From the NCBI GenBank assembly GCA_003646935.1, contig QMLW01000195.1, forward strand, positions 1 through 5,053: DNA of 5,053 bases, read 5' to 3'. Source of the DNA: Deltaproteobacteria bacterium. Lineage in GTDB: Bacteria > Desulfobacterota > DSM-4660 > Desulfatiglandales > B25-G16. The translations under genes were made by a program, and so were the position numbers. The notes beneath the pieces were generated by a model. It was not told where the DNA came from. It saw nothing but the letters and a program-made list of their open reading frames with translations, and made no database searches. Position 1 is the first letter of the stretch, and each line of letters starts with the position of its first letter. Below are positions 1-4,881 of this stretch, one piece after another.

Positions 1-1
1 A

Positions 2-457
2 TCCCCCCACGGCATCCTGGGGTGCCTCATGTTTCAAGGGGCGGCCAAGGCCCTCAAGGCCAGAGATGAGTGGATAGGCTGGACAAGACCACAGAGGCTC
101 AGGAACCTCCCCTGGGTGATCAATAACAGCAGGTTTCTGGTCCTTCCCTGGGTCAAGGTGAAAAACCTGGGGAGCCACATCCTGGGCAAGGCCCTCAGGC
201 GCATACGGGATGACTGGCTCAAGCGCTGGGGTTATAGCCCCGTGCTGGTGGAGAGCTTTGTTGACCCTCAAAGATATGAAGGATGCTCCTATAAGGCGGC
301 TAATTGGCACTACCTGGGGATGACCACCGGTGAGGGCCTCCCCCGTAAGGCAAGGCGCTACACCACGAGCCCCAAGAAGATCTTTGTGAGGCCTCTGGTC
401 AAGGATTTTCGAGCCCTGCTTTGTTCAGAGTCCCTTCAGGGCAGGGTGGAACCATGA
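2..457 (+). CDS. DUF4338 / DruA-like protein, 3' part (5' end outside window)
   Basis: The reading frame is open from the first bases of the window through 151 codons to a TGA. The gene therefore enters from the left, and the ATG at base 29 is internal rather than the start. The visible part resembles the C-terminal DUF4338 domain, which is the family of the Druantia anti-phage protein DruA and of related proteins found in mobile elements. Recognisable segments, in order, are RDEWIGW, NNSRFLVLPWVKVKNL, a DDW, GYSPVLVESFVDP, then YKAANWHYLG and KKIFVRPLVKDF. The molecular activity of this domain is not established to my knowledge, so none is assigned. The C-terminus appears complete, ending shortly after the last conserved block. 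The stop overlaps a following ATG (ATGA at 454-457), which suggests translational coupling to a second gene that is now only a stub. Neither Druantia partner (a DruE helicase, for example) nor an intact transposase is visible. A mobile-element accessory gene is at least as likely as a defence gene. Confidence 0.8.
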   Translation, partial: SPHGILGCLMFQGAAKALKARDEWIGWTRPQRLRNLPWVINNSRFLVLPWVKVKNLGSHILGKALRRIRDDWLKRWGYSPVLVESFVDPQRYEGCSYKAANWHYLGMTTGEGLPRKARRYTTSPKKIFVRPLVKDFRALLCSESLQGRVEP

Positions 458-504
458 GCAGGATACGGTACCGGCTGAGCAGCAAAGAGATACAGGGGCT
501 ATGA
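454..504 (+). pseudogene. Possible 5' stub of a gene overlapping the DUF4338 gene
   Basis: An ATG overlaps the DUF4338 stop codon as ATGA. A weak purine-rich Shine-Dalgarno (GGGTGGA, 444-450) lies just upstream. The frame encodes only MSRIRYRLSSKEIQGL before a TGA at 502-504. The basic, helix-forming start resembles the N-terminus of a DNA-binding protein or transposase, but 16 residues are too few to name a family. A further 35-codon frame (501-608, beginning MKRKKAGRP) starts across this stop and matches nothing I recognise. The simplest reading is a second gene of the same element that lost everything after codon 16 through deletion or rearrangement. Chance is a real alternative. Confidence 0.25.
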
Positions 505-682
505 AGCGAAAAAAAGCAGGCCGCCCAATTTTGCATTTGAACGTGGTACTAGCTGTCTATATAAGCGAAGATCTTACAATTTGTGTCAAGTTTCTGTTAT
601 TGATGTAGGATGATATTCGGGCAGGCCAAAGGTGCAAGGCGCAAGGCACAGGGTAACCATTCTATGAATGTAATATTTGCCC

Positions 683-698
683 TAAGCCATATGGCTTA
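683..698. repeat. Perfect 16-bp palindrome
   Basis: The sequence TAAGCCATATGGCTTA equals its own reverse complement over all 16 bases. The next bases outward (C and T) do not pair. It lies in the gene-free gap, 12 bp from the end of the open minus-strand frame. No T-tract follows on either strand, so it is not a standard terminator. A protein-binding site or part of a decayed element end are the plausible roles, and no specific binder can be named. Confidence 0.6.
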
Positions 699-868
699 TG
701 CGATTTGGGTCATGTTGTAATCCACGGGGTACTTGTCGGTTTGAGGCGGAGCTTCGCTAGCATAGGTAGTGGTTTAAACCGATTAATCACCATTTTCAGT
801 AAGTGAACATCCCTCTCGCGCCCCGTTGGATATCTTGAGTAGGATTGCTCCCAAGCCGAATAAACATA

Positions 869-897
869 TTGACCGTTGGATGCAATTTTGCTAATAA
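869..897 (+). promoter_or_regulatory. Candidate sigma-70 promoter upstream of the fadR-like gene
   Basis: A -35 element TTGACC (5 of 6 to consensus) is followed after exactly 17 bp by TAATAA (3 of 6 to TATAAT). Spacing is ideal but the -10 is weak. The predicted transcript would start near 904 and leave a leader of about 165 nt before the repressor ATG. The adjoining inverted repeat would sit over the start point, as expected for a self-repressed TetR-family gene. Confidence 0.3.
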
Positions 898-913
898 ATG
901 AACGAAAATTCAT
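898..913. promoter_or_regulatory. Short inverted repeat ATGAA-N6-TTCAT, possible operator
   Basis: Five-base arms ATGAA and TTCAT flank six bases, directly after the candidate -10 element. The TGAA...TTCA ends recall the outer bases of the Bacillus FadR box, but the spacing is shorter than in that box, and also shorter than in the palindrome ahead of etfB. Arms this short occur by chance in AT-rich DNA, so the support is mainly positional. Confidence 0.2.
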
Positions 914-1067
914 GTTAGAAAAAGGCCCAGGCTTTACACTTGAGGATTTCGCAGCAAAAGGGGCTACCAAAAAAGCATGTCTCCATGCTCTTTCATGTAA
1001 CTTATGAGGAATACGATATGCGTTAACCTTCGTGAAGAAGGGATGTAGGCCGAGTTGAGAAGGCGAT

Positions 1068-1664
1068 ATGAGACATAAAAGCGATGAAAAATACCGGAAG
1101 ATAATCGCTGCCGCAACGAAGATCTTCGCCCAAAAGGGTTTCTTCAAGGCAAGGGTGAGTGAAATAGCAAAGGAGGCGGGTATCGCCGATGGAACGGTCT
1201 ATATCTACTTCAAGCATAAAGACGATATCCTTATCTCGCTCTTTGAGGAAAAGATGCAGGAAGTCCTTGGCAATATGAAGGAGCAGATTGCCCTGGAGAC
1301 CGATCCCTTAAAGAAAATCGAGAGATTCGCCCTGGTTCACCTCAAGTTAATCGAGGATCATAAGGATATCGCCGAGATCATCCAAGTAGAGCTCCGGCAG
1401 AGCAGCAAGTTTATGAAGAACTATAACAACACGAAATTCCTCGAGTACCTTGACCTCATCAGCAAAATCATCCAAGAGGGCAAGGAAAAGGGTCTCATCA
1501 GGGATGATATCATCCCCGGAATTGCAAAGCGGGCATTTTTCGGTGCCCTTGACGAGATGTCGAGGTTCTGGGTCTTGTCGAAAAAGCCAAAATACGATAT
1601 ACAAACGGCTTCACGACAGATAACTAATTTCTTTATACATGGCATAAGGAAGCAAGAGACCTGA
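1068..1664 (+). CDS. fadR: TetR-family transcriptional repressor, FadR-like (fatty-acid degradation regulator)
   Basis: This complete 198-residue protein is a normal length for TetR regulators. The N-terminal DNA-binding domain covers residues 8-54. It has the typical first helix (KIIAAATKIFAQKGF) and a helix-turn-helix, SEIAKEAGIADGTVYIYF, at 31-48, followed by KDDILISLFEEKM. The C-terminal ligand domain has VELRQSSKF near 107-115 and FFGALDEMSRFWVL near 157-170. These blocks closely match, from memory, the Bacillus subtilis FadR (YsiA) protein, which represses beta-oxidation genes and releases DNA on binding long-chain acyl-CoA. The following etfB-etfA pair supports the same role, since Bacillus carries fadR in an operon with etfB and etfA. 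The start is ATG with GAGAAGG (1057-1063) four bases upstream, and an in-frame TGA at 1056-1058 excludes a longer start. Family membership is very sure. The acyl-CoA ligand and the direct control of etfBA are inferred. Confidence 0.88.
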   Translation: MRHKSDEKYRKIIAAATKIFAQKGFFKARVSEIAKEAGIADGTVYIYFKHKDDILISLFEEKMQEVLGNMKEQIALETDPLKKIERFALVHLKLIEDHKDIAEIIQVELRQSSKFMKNYNNTKFLEYLDLISKIIQEGKEKGLIRDDIIPGIAKRAFFGALDEMSRFWVLSKKPKYDIQTASRQITNFFIHGIRKQET

Positions 1665-1699
1665 ATGGCTCAATTCCCAGCCTTGTACCTGATCTCCTA

Positions 1700-1729
1700 T
1701 TGACAGAACACCCACCGAAATGGTAAAGC
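1700..1729 (+). promoter_or_regulatory. Candidate promoter for etfB-etfA
   Basis: A perfect -35 TTGACA (1700-1705) is followed after 18 bp by TAAAGC (1724-1729). TGG immediately upstream of that hexamer forms an extended -10 motif, which can offset the weak 3-of-6 match. Transcription would start near 1736, about 76 nt before the etfB GTG, and would run through the palindrome at 1756-1776. This would let etfBA be expressed independently of the repressor gene. No terminator is visible between fadR and etfB, so read-through is also possible. Confidence 0.45.
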
Positions 1730-1755
1730 GGGAGCAAAAAAAAGAAAACCGGCTC

Positions 1756-1776
1756 TGAAGCGGTATCTCCGCTTCA
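1756..1776. promoter_or_regulatory. Palindrome with 8-bp arms, candidate FadR operator
   Basis: Perfect arms TGAAGCGG and CCGCTTCA flank the five bases TATCT, 35 bp upstream of the etfB start and about 20 bp after the predicted transcription start. No T-tract follows, so a terminator is unlikely. TetR-family dimers bind palindromes of about this size, and the adjacent gene encodes such a repressor. The outer TGAA/TTCA agrees with the ends of the Bacillus FadR box, but the length differs (21 bp here against about 18), so assignment to this repressor is an inference. A hairpin in the etfB leader mRNA is the alternative. Confidence 0.45.
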
Positions 1777-1798
1777 TGGCCACGTAATAACCATCAGC

Positions 1799-1805
1799 AA
1801 GGAGG
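1799..1805 (+). promoter_or_regulatory. Strong ribosome binding site fixing the GTG start of etfB
   Basis: AAGGAGG lies six bases before GTG at 1812-1814. This near-perfect Shine-Dalgarno and spacing select the GTG. The resulting N-terminus (MNCIVCLKQVPDTE) aligns with the usual EtfB beginning. Confidence 0.85.
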
Positions 1806-1811
1806 CGAACA

Positions 1812-2606
1812 GTGAACTGCATAGTGTGTTTAAAACAGGTGCCAGACACGGAAACCCAGATCAAGATCGCCCAAGACGGTATGTCGGTGGTGACCGACAA
1901 TATAAAATGGGTAATGAACCCATACGATGAGTATGCCGTTGAGGAGGCTCTCAGACTAAGGGAAAAATTCGGGGGCGAGGTTACTGTAGTCGGGGTAGGA
2001 CCGAAACGGGTTACCGAATCTATCAGAACCGCGCTGGCCATGGGCGCCGATAAGGGTATTTTAGTCGACGACCCGTCAGCCGCCGGGAGTGATTCCCTCG
2101 GCATCGCCAGGATTCTCGCCGCGGTGATCAAGGATCTCGACTACCAGCTTATCCTCTGCGGAAAACAGGGAGTCGATGACGACTATGGAGTGGTTGGATC
2201 CGTCCTGGCCGAGCTTTTGGGCATCCCCCAGATTTCGGTAGTGGTGAAGCTCGAGGTAAGCGAGGATGGTGCAACCATAAAGGCTCATCGCGAGGTGGAG
2301 GGAGGAACCCTTGTGATCGAATCCCCCCTGCCGGCACTGGTTACCGCACAGAAGGGGCTCAACGAACCCCGGTACGCATCTCTTCCCGGCATTATGAAGG
2401 CCAAGAAGAAGCCACTCGATGTGAAGACCGTTGCGGACCTCGGCCTGGACGCGGCACAGGTTGGAGAAGGCGGAGCAAAGATAAAGGTCCTGAAGCTCTC
2501 ACCTCCTGCTGAGAGAGAGGCGGGAAAGATGGTGGATGGAGAAACACCGGAGGAGAAGGCCGCCAATCTCGCGAAGCTGCTTCGTGAGGAGGCGAAGGTT
2601 ATTTAG
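1812..2606 (+). CDS. etfB: Electron transfer flavoprotein, beta subunit
   Basis: EtfB pairs with EtfA to form the soluble heterodimer that takes electrons from acyl-CoA dehydrogenases and passes them to a membrane acceptor. At 264 residues it has full family length. Visible features are the family start VCLKQVPDTE (5-14), NPYDEYAVEEALRL (36-49), AMGAD (76-80), the nucleotide-binding stretch CGKQGVDDDYG (116-126), and EVEGGTLVIESPLPALVT (161-178). The dehydrogenase recognition loop LNEPRYASLPGIMKAKKK (183-200) is nearly identical to the mammalian one. Its Leu191 matches the leucine that anchors ETF to medium-chain acyl-CoA dehydrogenase. The DDD at 122-124 favours the canonical AMP-binding class over flavin-bifurcating ETFs, which usually read DGD here; this call is moderate. 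The gene starts at GTG and is followed 37 bp later by etfA. One small oddity is that the acidic residue usual after the GG pair of the EtfB signature is replaced by T165-L166. Confidence 0.96.
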   Translation: MNCIVCLKQVPDTETQIKIAQDGMSVVTDNIKWVMNPYDEYAVEEALRLREKFGGEVTVVGVGPKRVTESIRTALAMGADKGILVDDPSAAGSDSLGIARILAAVIKDLDYQLILCGKQGVDDDYGVVGSVLAELLGIPQISVVVKLEVSEDGATIKAHREVEGGTLVIESPLPALVTAQKGLNEPRYASLPGIMKAKKKPLDVKTVADLGLDAAQVGEGGAKIKVLKLSPPAEREAGKMVDGETPEEKAANLAKLLREEAKVI

Positions 2607-2643
2607 GGGAATCCCTTGTAATACGAGATAAAGGAGTTGAAAA

Positions 2644-3627
2644 ATGGCACAGGGTATTTGGATAGTTGCTGAACAAAGGGAAGGGGAACTGCGGAAGATA
2701 TCCTATGAACTGGTTAGTGAGGGGAGACGCCTGGCCGATCAATTGGGCCAGCCCCTCACCGCACTCCTGTTGGGTTCAAATATCAAGGAGAAGGCATCGG
2801 ATCTCGGCAAGTACGGAGCCGATAAGGTGATTGTCGCCGACGATGAGCGACTGGCGACGTACACCACCGATGCCTATGCCGCAGTCATCGCGGAGCTCGC
2901 CCAGGCACATGAGCCCGCTATCATACTACTCGGCGCGTCGGTGCAGGGAAAAGACCTGTCCGGACGGCTGGCTGCAAAGCTCGGCGCTGGTGTTGCGCAG
3001 GATTGCGTGGAATTCTCTATAGACAACGGCTCCTTGGTGGCCAAAAGGCCCATCTATGCGGGCAAGGCATACGCCACAGTGACCTATAAGGACAGCGTAC
3101 CCCAGATAGCCACGGCACGACCAAACGTTTTGGAATTGAATGAACCCGATGAGTCACGCTCGGCAGAGGTCGTTGATGCTTCATTCAGCCTCGATGACAG
3201 CCAGCTCAAGACCAAAGTCGTCGAATTACAGCAAGAGGCGGGCGGCAAGATCGATCTCACCGAAGCGGAGAGGATTGTTTCCGGCGGGAGGGGAATGAAG
3301 GGACCGGAAAACTATAATATCCTGGAGGAACTCGCGGATCTCATCGAGGCAACGGTCGGTGCATCACGATCCGCCGTGGATGCCGGGTGGCGCCCCCATT
3401 CCGATCAGGTGGGGCAAACGGGCAAGGTGGTATCGCCAAACCTCTACATCGCCTGTGGTATCTCAGGGGCCATTCAGCACCTCGCCGGCATGAGCACCTC
3501 GAAGGTGATCGTGGCCATCAACAAGGATCCCGAGGCTCCCATCTTCCAGAAGGCAGATTACGGCGTTGTAGGAGACCTATTCGACGTAGTCCCGGCCCTC
3601 ACGGAGCAGATCCGGAAGCTCACATAA
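2644..3627 (+). CDS. etfA: Electron transfer flavoprotein, alpha subunit
   Basis: EtfA carries the redox-active FAD of the ETF heterodimer. The protein has 327 residues, normal for the family, with an N-terminal alpha/beta domain (about 1-195) and a C-terminal FAD-binding domain (about 203-327). FAD motifs are all intact: SGGRGM (213-218), GASRSAVDAGW (239-249), VGQTGK (256-261), the signature LYIACGISGAIQH (267-279), and AINKDPEAPIFQKADYGVVGDL (291-312). By comparison with human ETF, Ser241, Arg242, Thr259 and His279 are the expected flavin contacts. There is no N-terminal ferredoxin-like extension of the kind found in some anaerobe EtfA proteins. AAGGAG (2631-2636) lies seven bases before the ATG, and etfB ends 37 bp upstream, so the two are clearly cotranscribed. 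No ETF:quinone oxidoreductase, Fe-S partner or acyl-CoA dehydrogenase is present, so the electron donor and acceptor must be encoded elsewhere. Confidence 0.97.
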   Translation: MAQGIWIVAEQREGELRKISYELVSEGRRLADQLGQPLTALLLGSNIKEKASDLGKYGADKVIVADDERLATYTTDAYAAVIAELAQAHEPAIILLGASVQGKDLSGRLAAKLGAGVAQDCVEFSIDNGSLVAKRPIYAGKAYATVTYKDSVPQIATARPNVLELNEPDESRSAEVVDASFSLDDSQLKTKVVELQQEAGGKIDLTEAERIVSGGRGMKGPENYNILEELADLIEATVGASRSAVDAGWRPHSDQVGQTGKVVSPNLYIACGISGAIQHLAGMSTSKVIVAINKDPEAPIFQKADYGVVGDLFDVVPALTEQIRKLT

Positions 3628-3636
3628 TGCAAACTC

Positions 3637-3672
3637 AACCTGCCAGCCGCGCTTGTCGCGGTTGGCAGGTTT
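3637..3672 (+). terminator. Hairpin terminator after etfA
   Basis: Arms at 3637-3651 (AACCTGCCAGCCGCG) and 3657-3671 (CGCGGTTGGCAGGTT) form a 15-bp stem with a single G-U pair and a five-base loop CTTGT. The stem begins nine bases after the etfA stop. Only three T residues follow before CCC, so the U-tract is short. The stem is strong enough to make termination, or at least 3'-end protection of the etfBA message, likely. Confidence 0.7.
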
Positions 3673-3756
3673 CCCGTGTTCCGCCCATATCCTCCATCCT
3701 TTCCTTCAACTCGGAAACCTCCTCTGAACTTCACGAGATCGAGCACATATTCCCGT

Positions 3757-3785
3757 TTGACACGCAATTTCCCGTCCTCTATACT
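3757..3785 (+). promoter_or_regulatory. Near-consensus sigma-70 promoter
   Basis: TTGACA (3757-3762, 6 of 6) is separated by exactly 17 bp from TATACT (3780-3785, 5 of 6 including the key T-A and final T). This is the best promoter match in the window. Transcription would start near 3792, giving about 205 nt of untranslated leader before the dehydrogenase gene at 3997. It supports a transcription unit separate from etfBA. A short non-coding transcript ending in the structured region at 3831-3881 is also possible. Confidence 0.6.
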
Positions 3786-3830
3786 TTGAAGTCAACTTGC
3801 TCCCTCCTGCCTCGCAAACGAGAGCGTTAC

Positions 3831-3881
3831 GGGCAGATCGCCAATTGGAATAATGGAATGCTGGAATAATGGTTTCTGCCC
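3831..3881. repeat. Degenerate 8-bp tandem repeat enclosed by inverted arms
   Basis: From 3845, four successive 8-base units read TTGGAATA, ATGGAATG, CTGGAATA and ATGGTTTC, so an NTGGAATN unit repeats about 3.5 times. As a result the 11-mer TGGAATAATGG occurs twice with a 16-base offset (3846-3856 and 3862-3872). The block is flanked by 7-base inverted arms GGGCAGA (3831-3837) and TCTGCCC (3875-3881), and its left side includes the palindrome CCAATTGG (3841-3848). It sits in the leader of the predicted transcript. I recognise no named element; it resembles an intergenic microsatellite-like or small repeat element. Confidence 0.6.
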
Positions 3882-3900
3882 ATTACACCATTTGGCCTAT

Positions 3901-3916
3901 ATGAAAAATATTTCAT
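3901..3916. repeat. AT-rich inverted repeat upstream of the dehydrogenase gene
   Basis: Perfect six-base arms ATGAAA and TTTCAT flank AATA, about 80 bp before the dehydrogenase start, in locally AT-rich DNA. It could be a regulator binding site or a leader hairpin. No good second promoter hexamer pair is visible here, and AT-rich arms of this size may occur by chance. Confidence 0.3.
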
Positions 3917-3982
3917 TAAAACTGTAGTAAATCCTTAGGCAGCGAGATTCACTTCCTGGGCCCGAATAGTTCACGAAACGAG

Positions 3983-3989
3983 AAAGGGG
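3983..3989 (+). promoter_or_regulatory. Ribosome binding site of the dehydrogenase gene
   Basis: AAAGGGG lies seven bases before ATG 3997 and ten before the in-frame ATG 4000. The spacing favours the first ATG. An in-frame TAG at 3967-3969 rules out any start much further upstream. Confidence 0.6.
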
Positions 3990-3996
3990 CATAGAT

Positions 3997-4881
3997 ATGA
4001 TGAAAGTGGGATGGATCGGTACCGGTGTTATGGGAGCACCAATGGCGGGCCATCTCCAGGCAGCAGGGCATGAGCTCTCTGTGTTTAGCCGAACAAAAGA
4101 GAAGGCGGAACATCTGATAAGCAAGGGTGCCCATTGGTGTGAGTCAGCAGCTGAGGTTGCAACCCGTTCCGAAATAGTATTCACCATCGTATCGCTCCCC
4201 TCGGACGTGGAGGAGGTATACCTCGGAGAAGAGGGCATCCTTTCTGCTGAGGGCCCATGTCGGATCGTTGTGGATATGACCACGAGCAGGCCGACTCTAG
4301 CTCAAACGATCGCCAAGAAGGCATCGAGGGGGGGGATGGATAGCCTTGACGCCCCCGTATCAGGCGGGGATATCGGCGCACGCAACGCGAGTCTCGCCAT
4401 CATGGCAGGCGGTGATAAAAAGGCATTTGAGACGGTACTGCCGCTGTTCCAGCTTATGGGTCAAAACATCTCCTATATGGGGGGTCCGGGTGCAGGGCAG
4501 CACACAAAGATGTCCAACCAGATACTCATCGCGGGCACGATGATCGGCGTATGCGAGTCCCTGCTCTATGCCGAAAGGGCGGGCCTCGATCAGCAGTCCG
4601 TGATCGATATCATCGGAAAGGGTGCGGCGTCGTGCTGGGCGATCAATAACCTTGGGCCGAGGATAGTCCGGGGAGACTTCGATCCCGGTTTCTTCGTAGA
4701 ACACTTCATCAAGGATATAGGAATCGCTTTACAGGAAGCCGCTGCAGTGGGCCTATCGCTCCCGGGGCTTGCGCTCGTGCAGCAGCTATACCTCGCTGTG
4801 AAGGCCCAAGGGCACGGTCGCTCGGGCACGCAGGCCCTTATGCTCGCCTTGAGAACCCTCAATGGGGGGAATTGCCGCTAG
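3997..4881 (+). CDS. NAD(P)-dependent beta-hydroxyacid dehydrogenase (3-hydroxyisobutyrate dehydrogenase / tartronate semialdehyde reductase family)
   Basis: This complete 294-residue cytoplasmic oxidoreductase is of normal family length. The N-terminal Rossmann domain has VGWIGTGVMGAPMAGHL (4-20) with the GxGxxG dinucleotide motif. It is followed by SRTKEKAEHL (31-40), where Arg32-Thr33 replaces the acidic residue of NAD-specific members and so suggests NADP(H). DAPVSGG (118-124) is the substrate-binding motif with Ser122. GPGAGQHTKMSNQ (163-175) holds the catalytic Lys171, and HFIKDIGIA (236-244) follows in the all-helical C-terminal domain. The Asn-Gln pair after the lysine is typical of GarR-like 2-hydroxy-3-oxopropionate reductases, whereas classical 3-hydroxyisobutyrate dehydrogenases have Asn-Asn. 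The substrate is therefore uncertain: valine catabolism would suit the ETF neighbours, but the residues lean towards semialdehyde reduction. The etfA terminator and the promoter at 3757 argue for separate transcription. An 8-G run (4328-4335) lies inside the gene. Confidence 0.92.
   Translation: MMKVGWIGTGVMGAPMAGHLQAAGHELSVFSRTKEKAEHLISKGAHWCESAAEVATRSEIVFTIVSLPSDVEEVYLGEEGILSAEGPCRIVVDMTTSRPTLAQTIAKKASRGGMDSLDAPVSGGDIGARNASLAIMAGGDKKAFETVLPLFQLMGQNISYMGGPGAGQHTKMSNQILIAGTMIGVCESLLYAERAGLDQQSVIDIIGKGAASCWAINNLGPRIVRGDFDPGFFVEHFIKDIGIALQEAAAVGLSLPGLALVQQLYLAVKAQGHGRSGTQALMLALRTLNGGNCR

Larger units (their letters stand above)
505..1067. other. 563-bp gap without a supported gene
   Basis: This stretch is visibly more AT-rich than the flanking genes, and all plus frames are broken by frequent stops. 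It contains a perfect head-to-tail duplication of GCAAGGC (634-647), a 16-bp palindrome (683-698), a 10-bp palindrome GGTTTAAACC (771-780), a promoter candidate (869-897) with an adjacent inverted repeat (898-913), and a small hairpin CCTTC-GTGAA-GAAGG (1027-1041) just before the repressor gene. On the minus strand one frame stays open from inside the repressor gene down to a stop at 710-712. It has no start codon with a ribosome site, and I do not recognise the product. The region may hold remnants of a mobile element associated with the DUF4338 gene. Confidence 0.6.

Noticed and set aside
664..720. 18-codon plus frame starting MNVIFALSHMAYAIW
   Set aside because: The hydrophobic run suggested a leader or membrane peptide, but there is no ribosome site and much of it is the 16-bp palindrome.
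912..1007. 31-codon plus frame (MLEKGPGFTLEDFAAKG...) before the repressor gene
   Set aside because: The composition looks protein-like, but there is no ribosome site, it is very short, and a stop lies closely upstream in frame. It could only be a remnant, which cannot be shown here.
1756..1776. Terminator for fadR
   Set aside because: The stem is good but no T-tract follows, and it lies over 90 bp beyond the fadR stop, downstream of a promoter candidate. An operator or leader hairpin fits better.
1697..2131. 144-codon minus-strand frame opposite the etfB start
   Set aside because: It is antisense to conserved EtfB sequence and covers the promoter and palindrome region; no family resemblance.
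3387..3869. 160-codon plus-strand frame running from within etfA past its stop
   Set aside because: It overlaps the conserved FAD-binding end of etfA in another frame, has no ribosome site, and its translation is low in complexity and unlike any family I know. The part beyond etfA crosses a terminator hairpin.
3897..4283. 128-codon minus-strand frame antisense to the dehydrogenase start
   Set aside because: It lies opposite the conserved Rossmann motif of a clear gene and has no recognisable product; it is a shadow frame.
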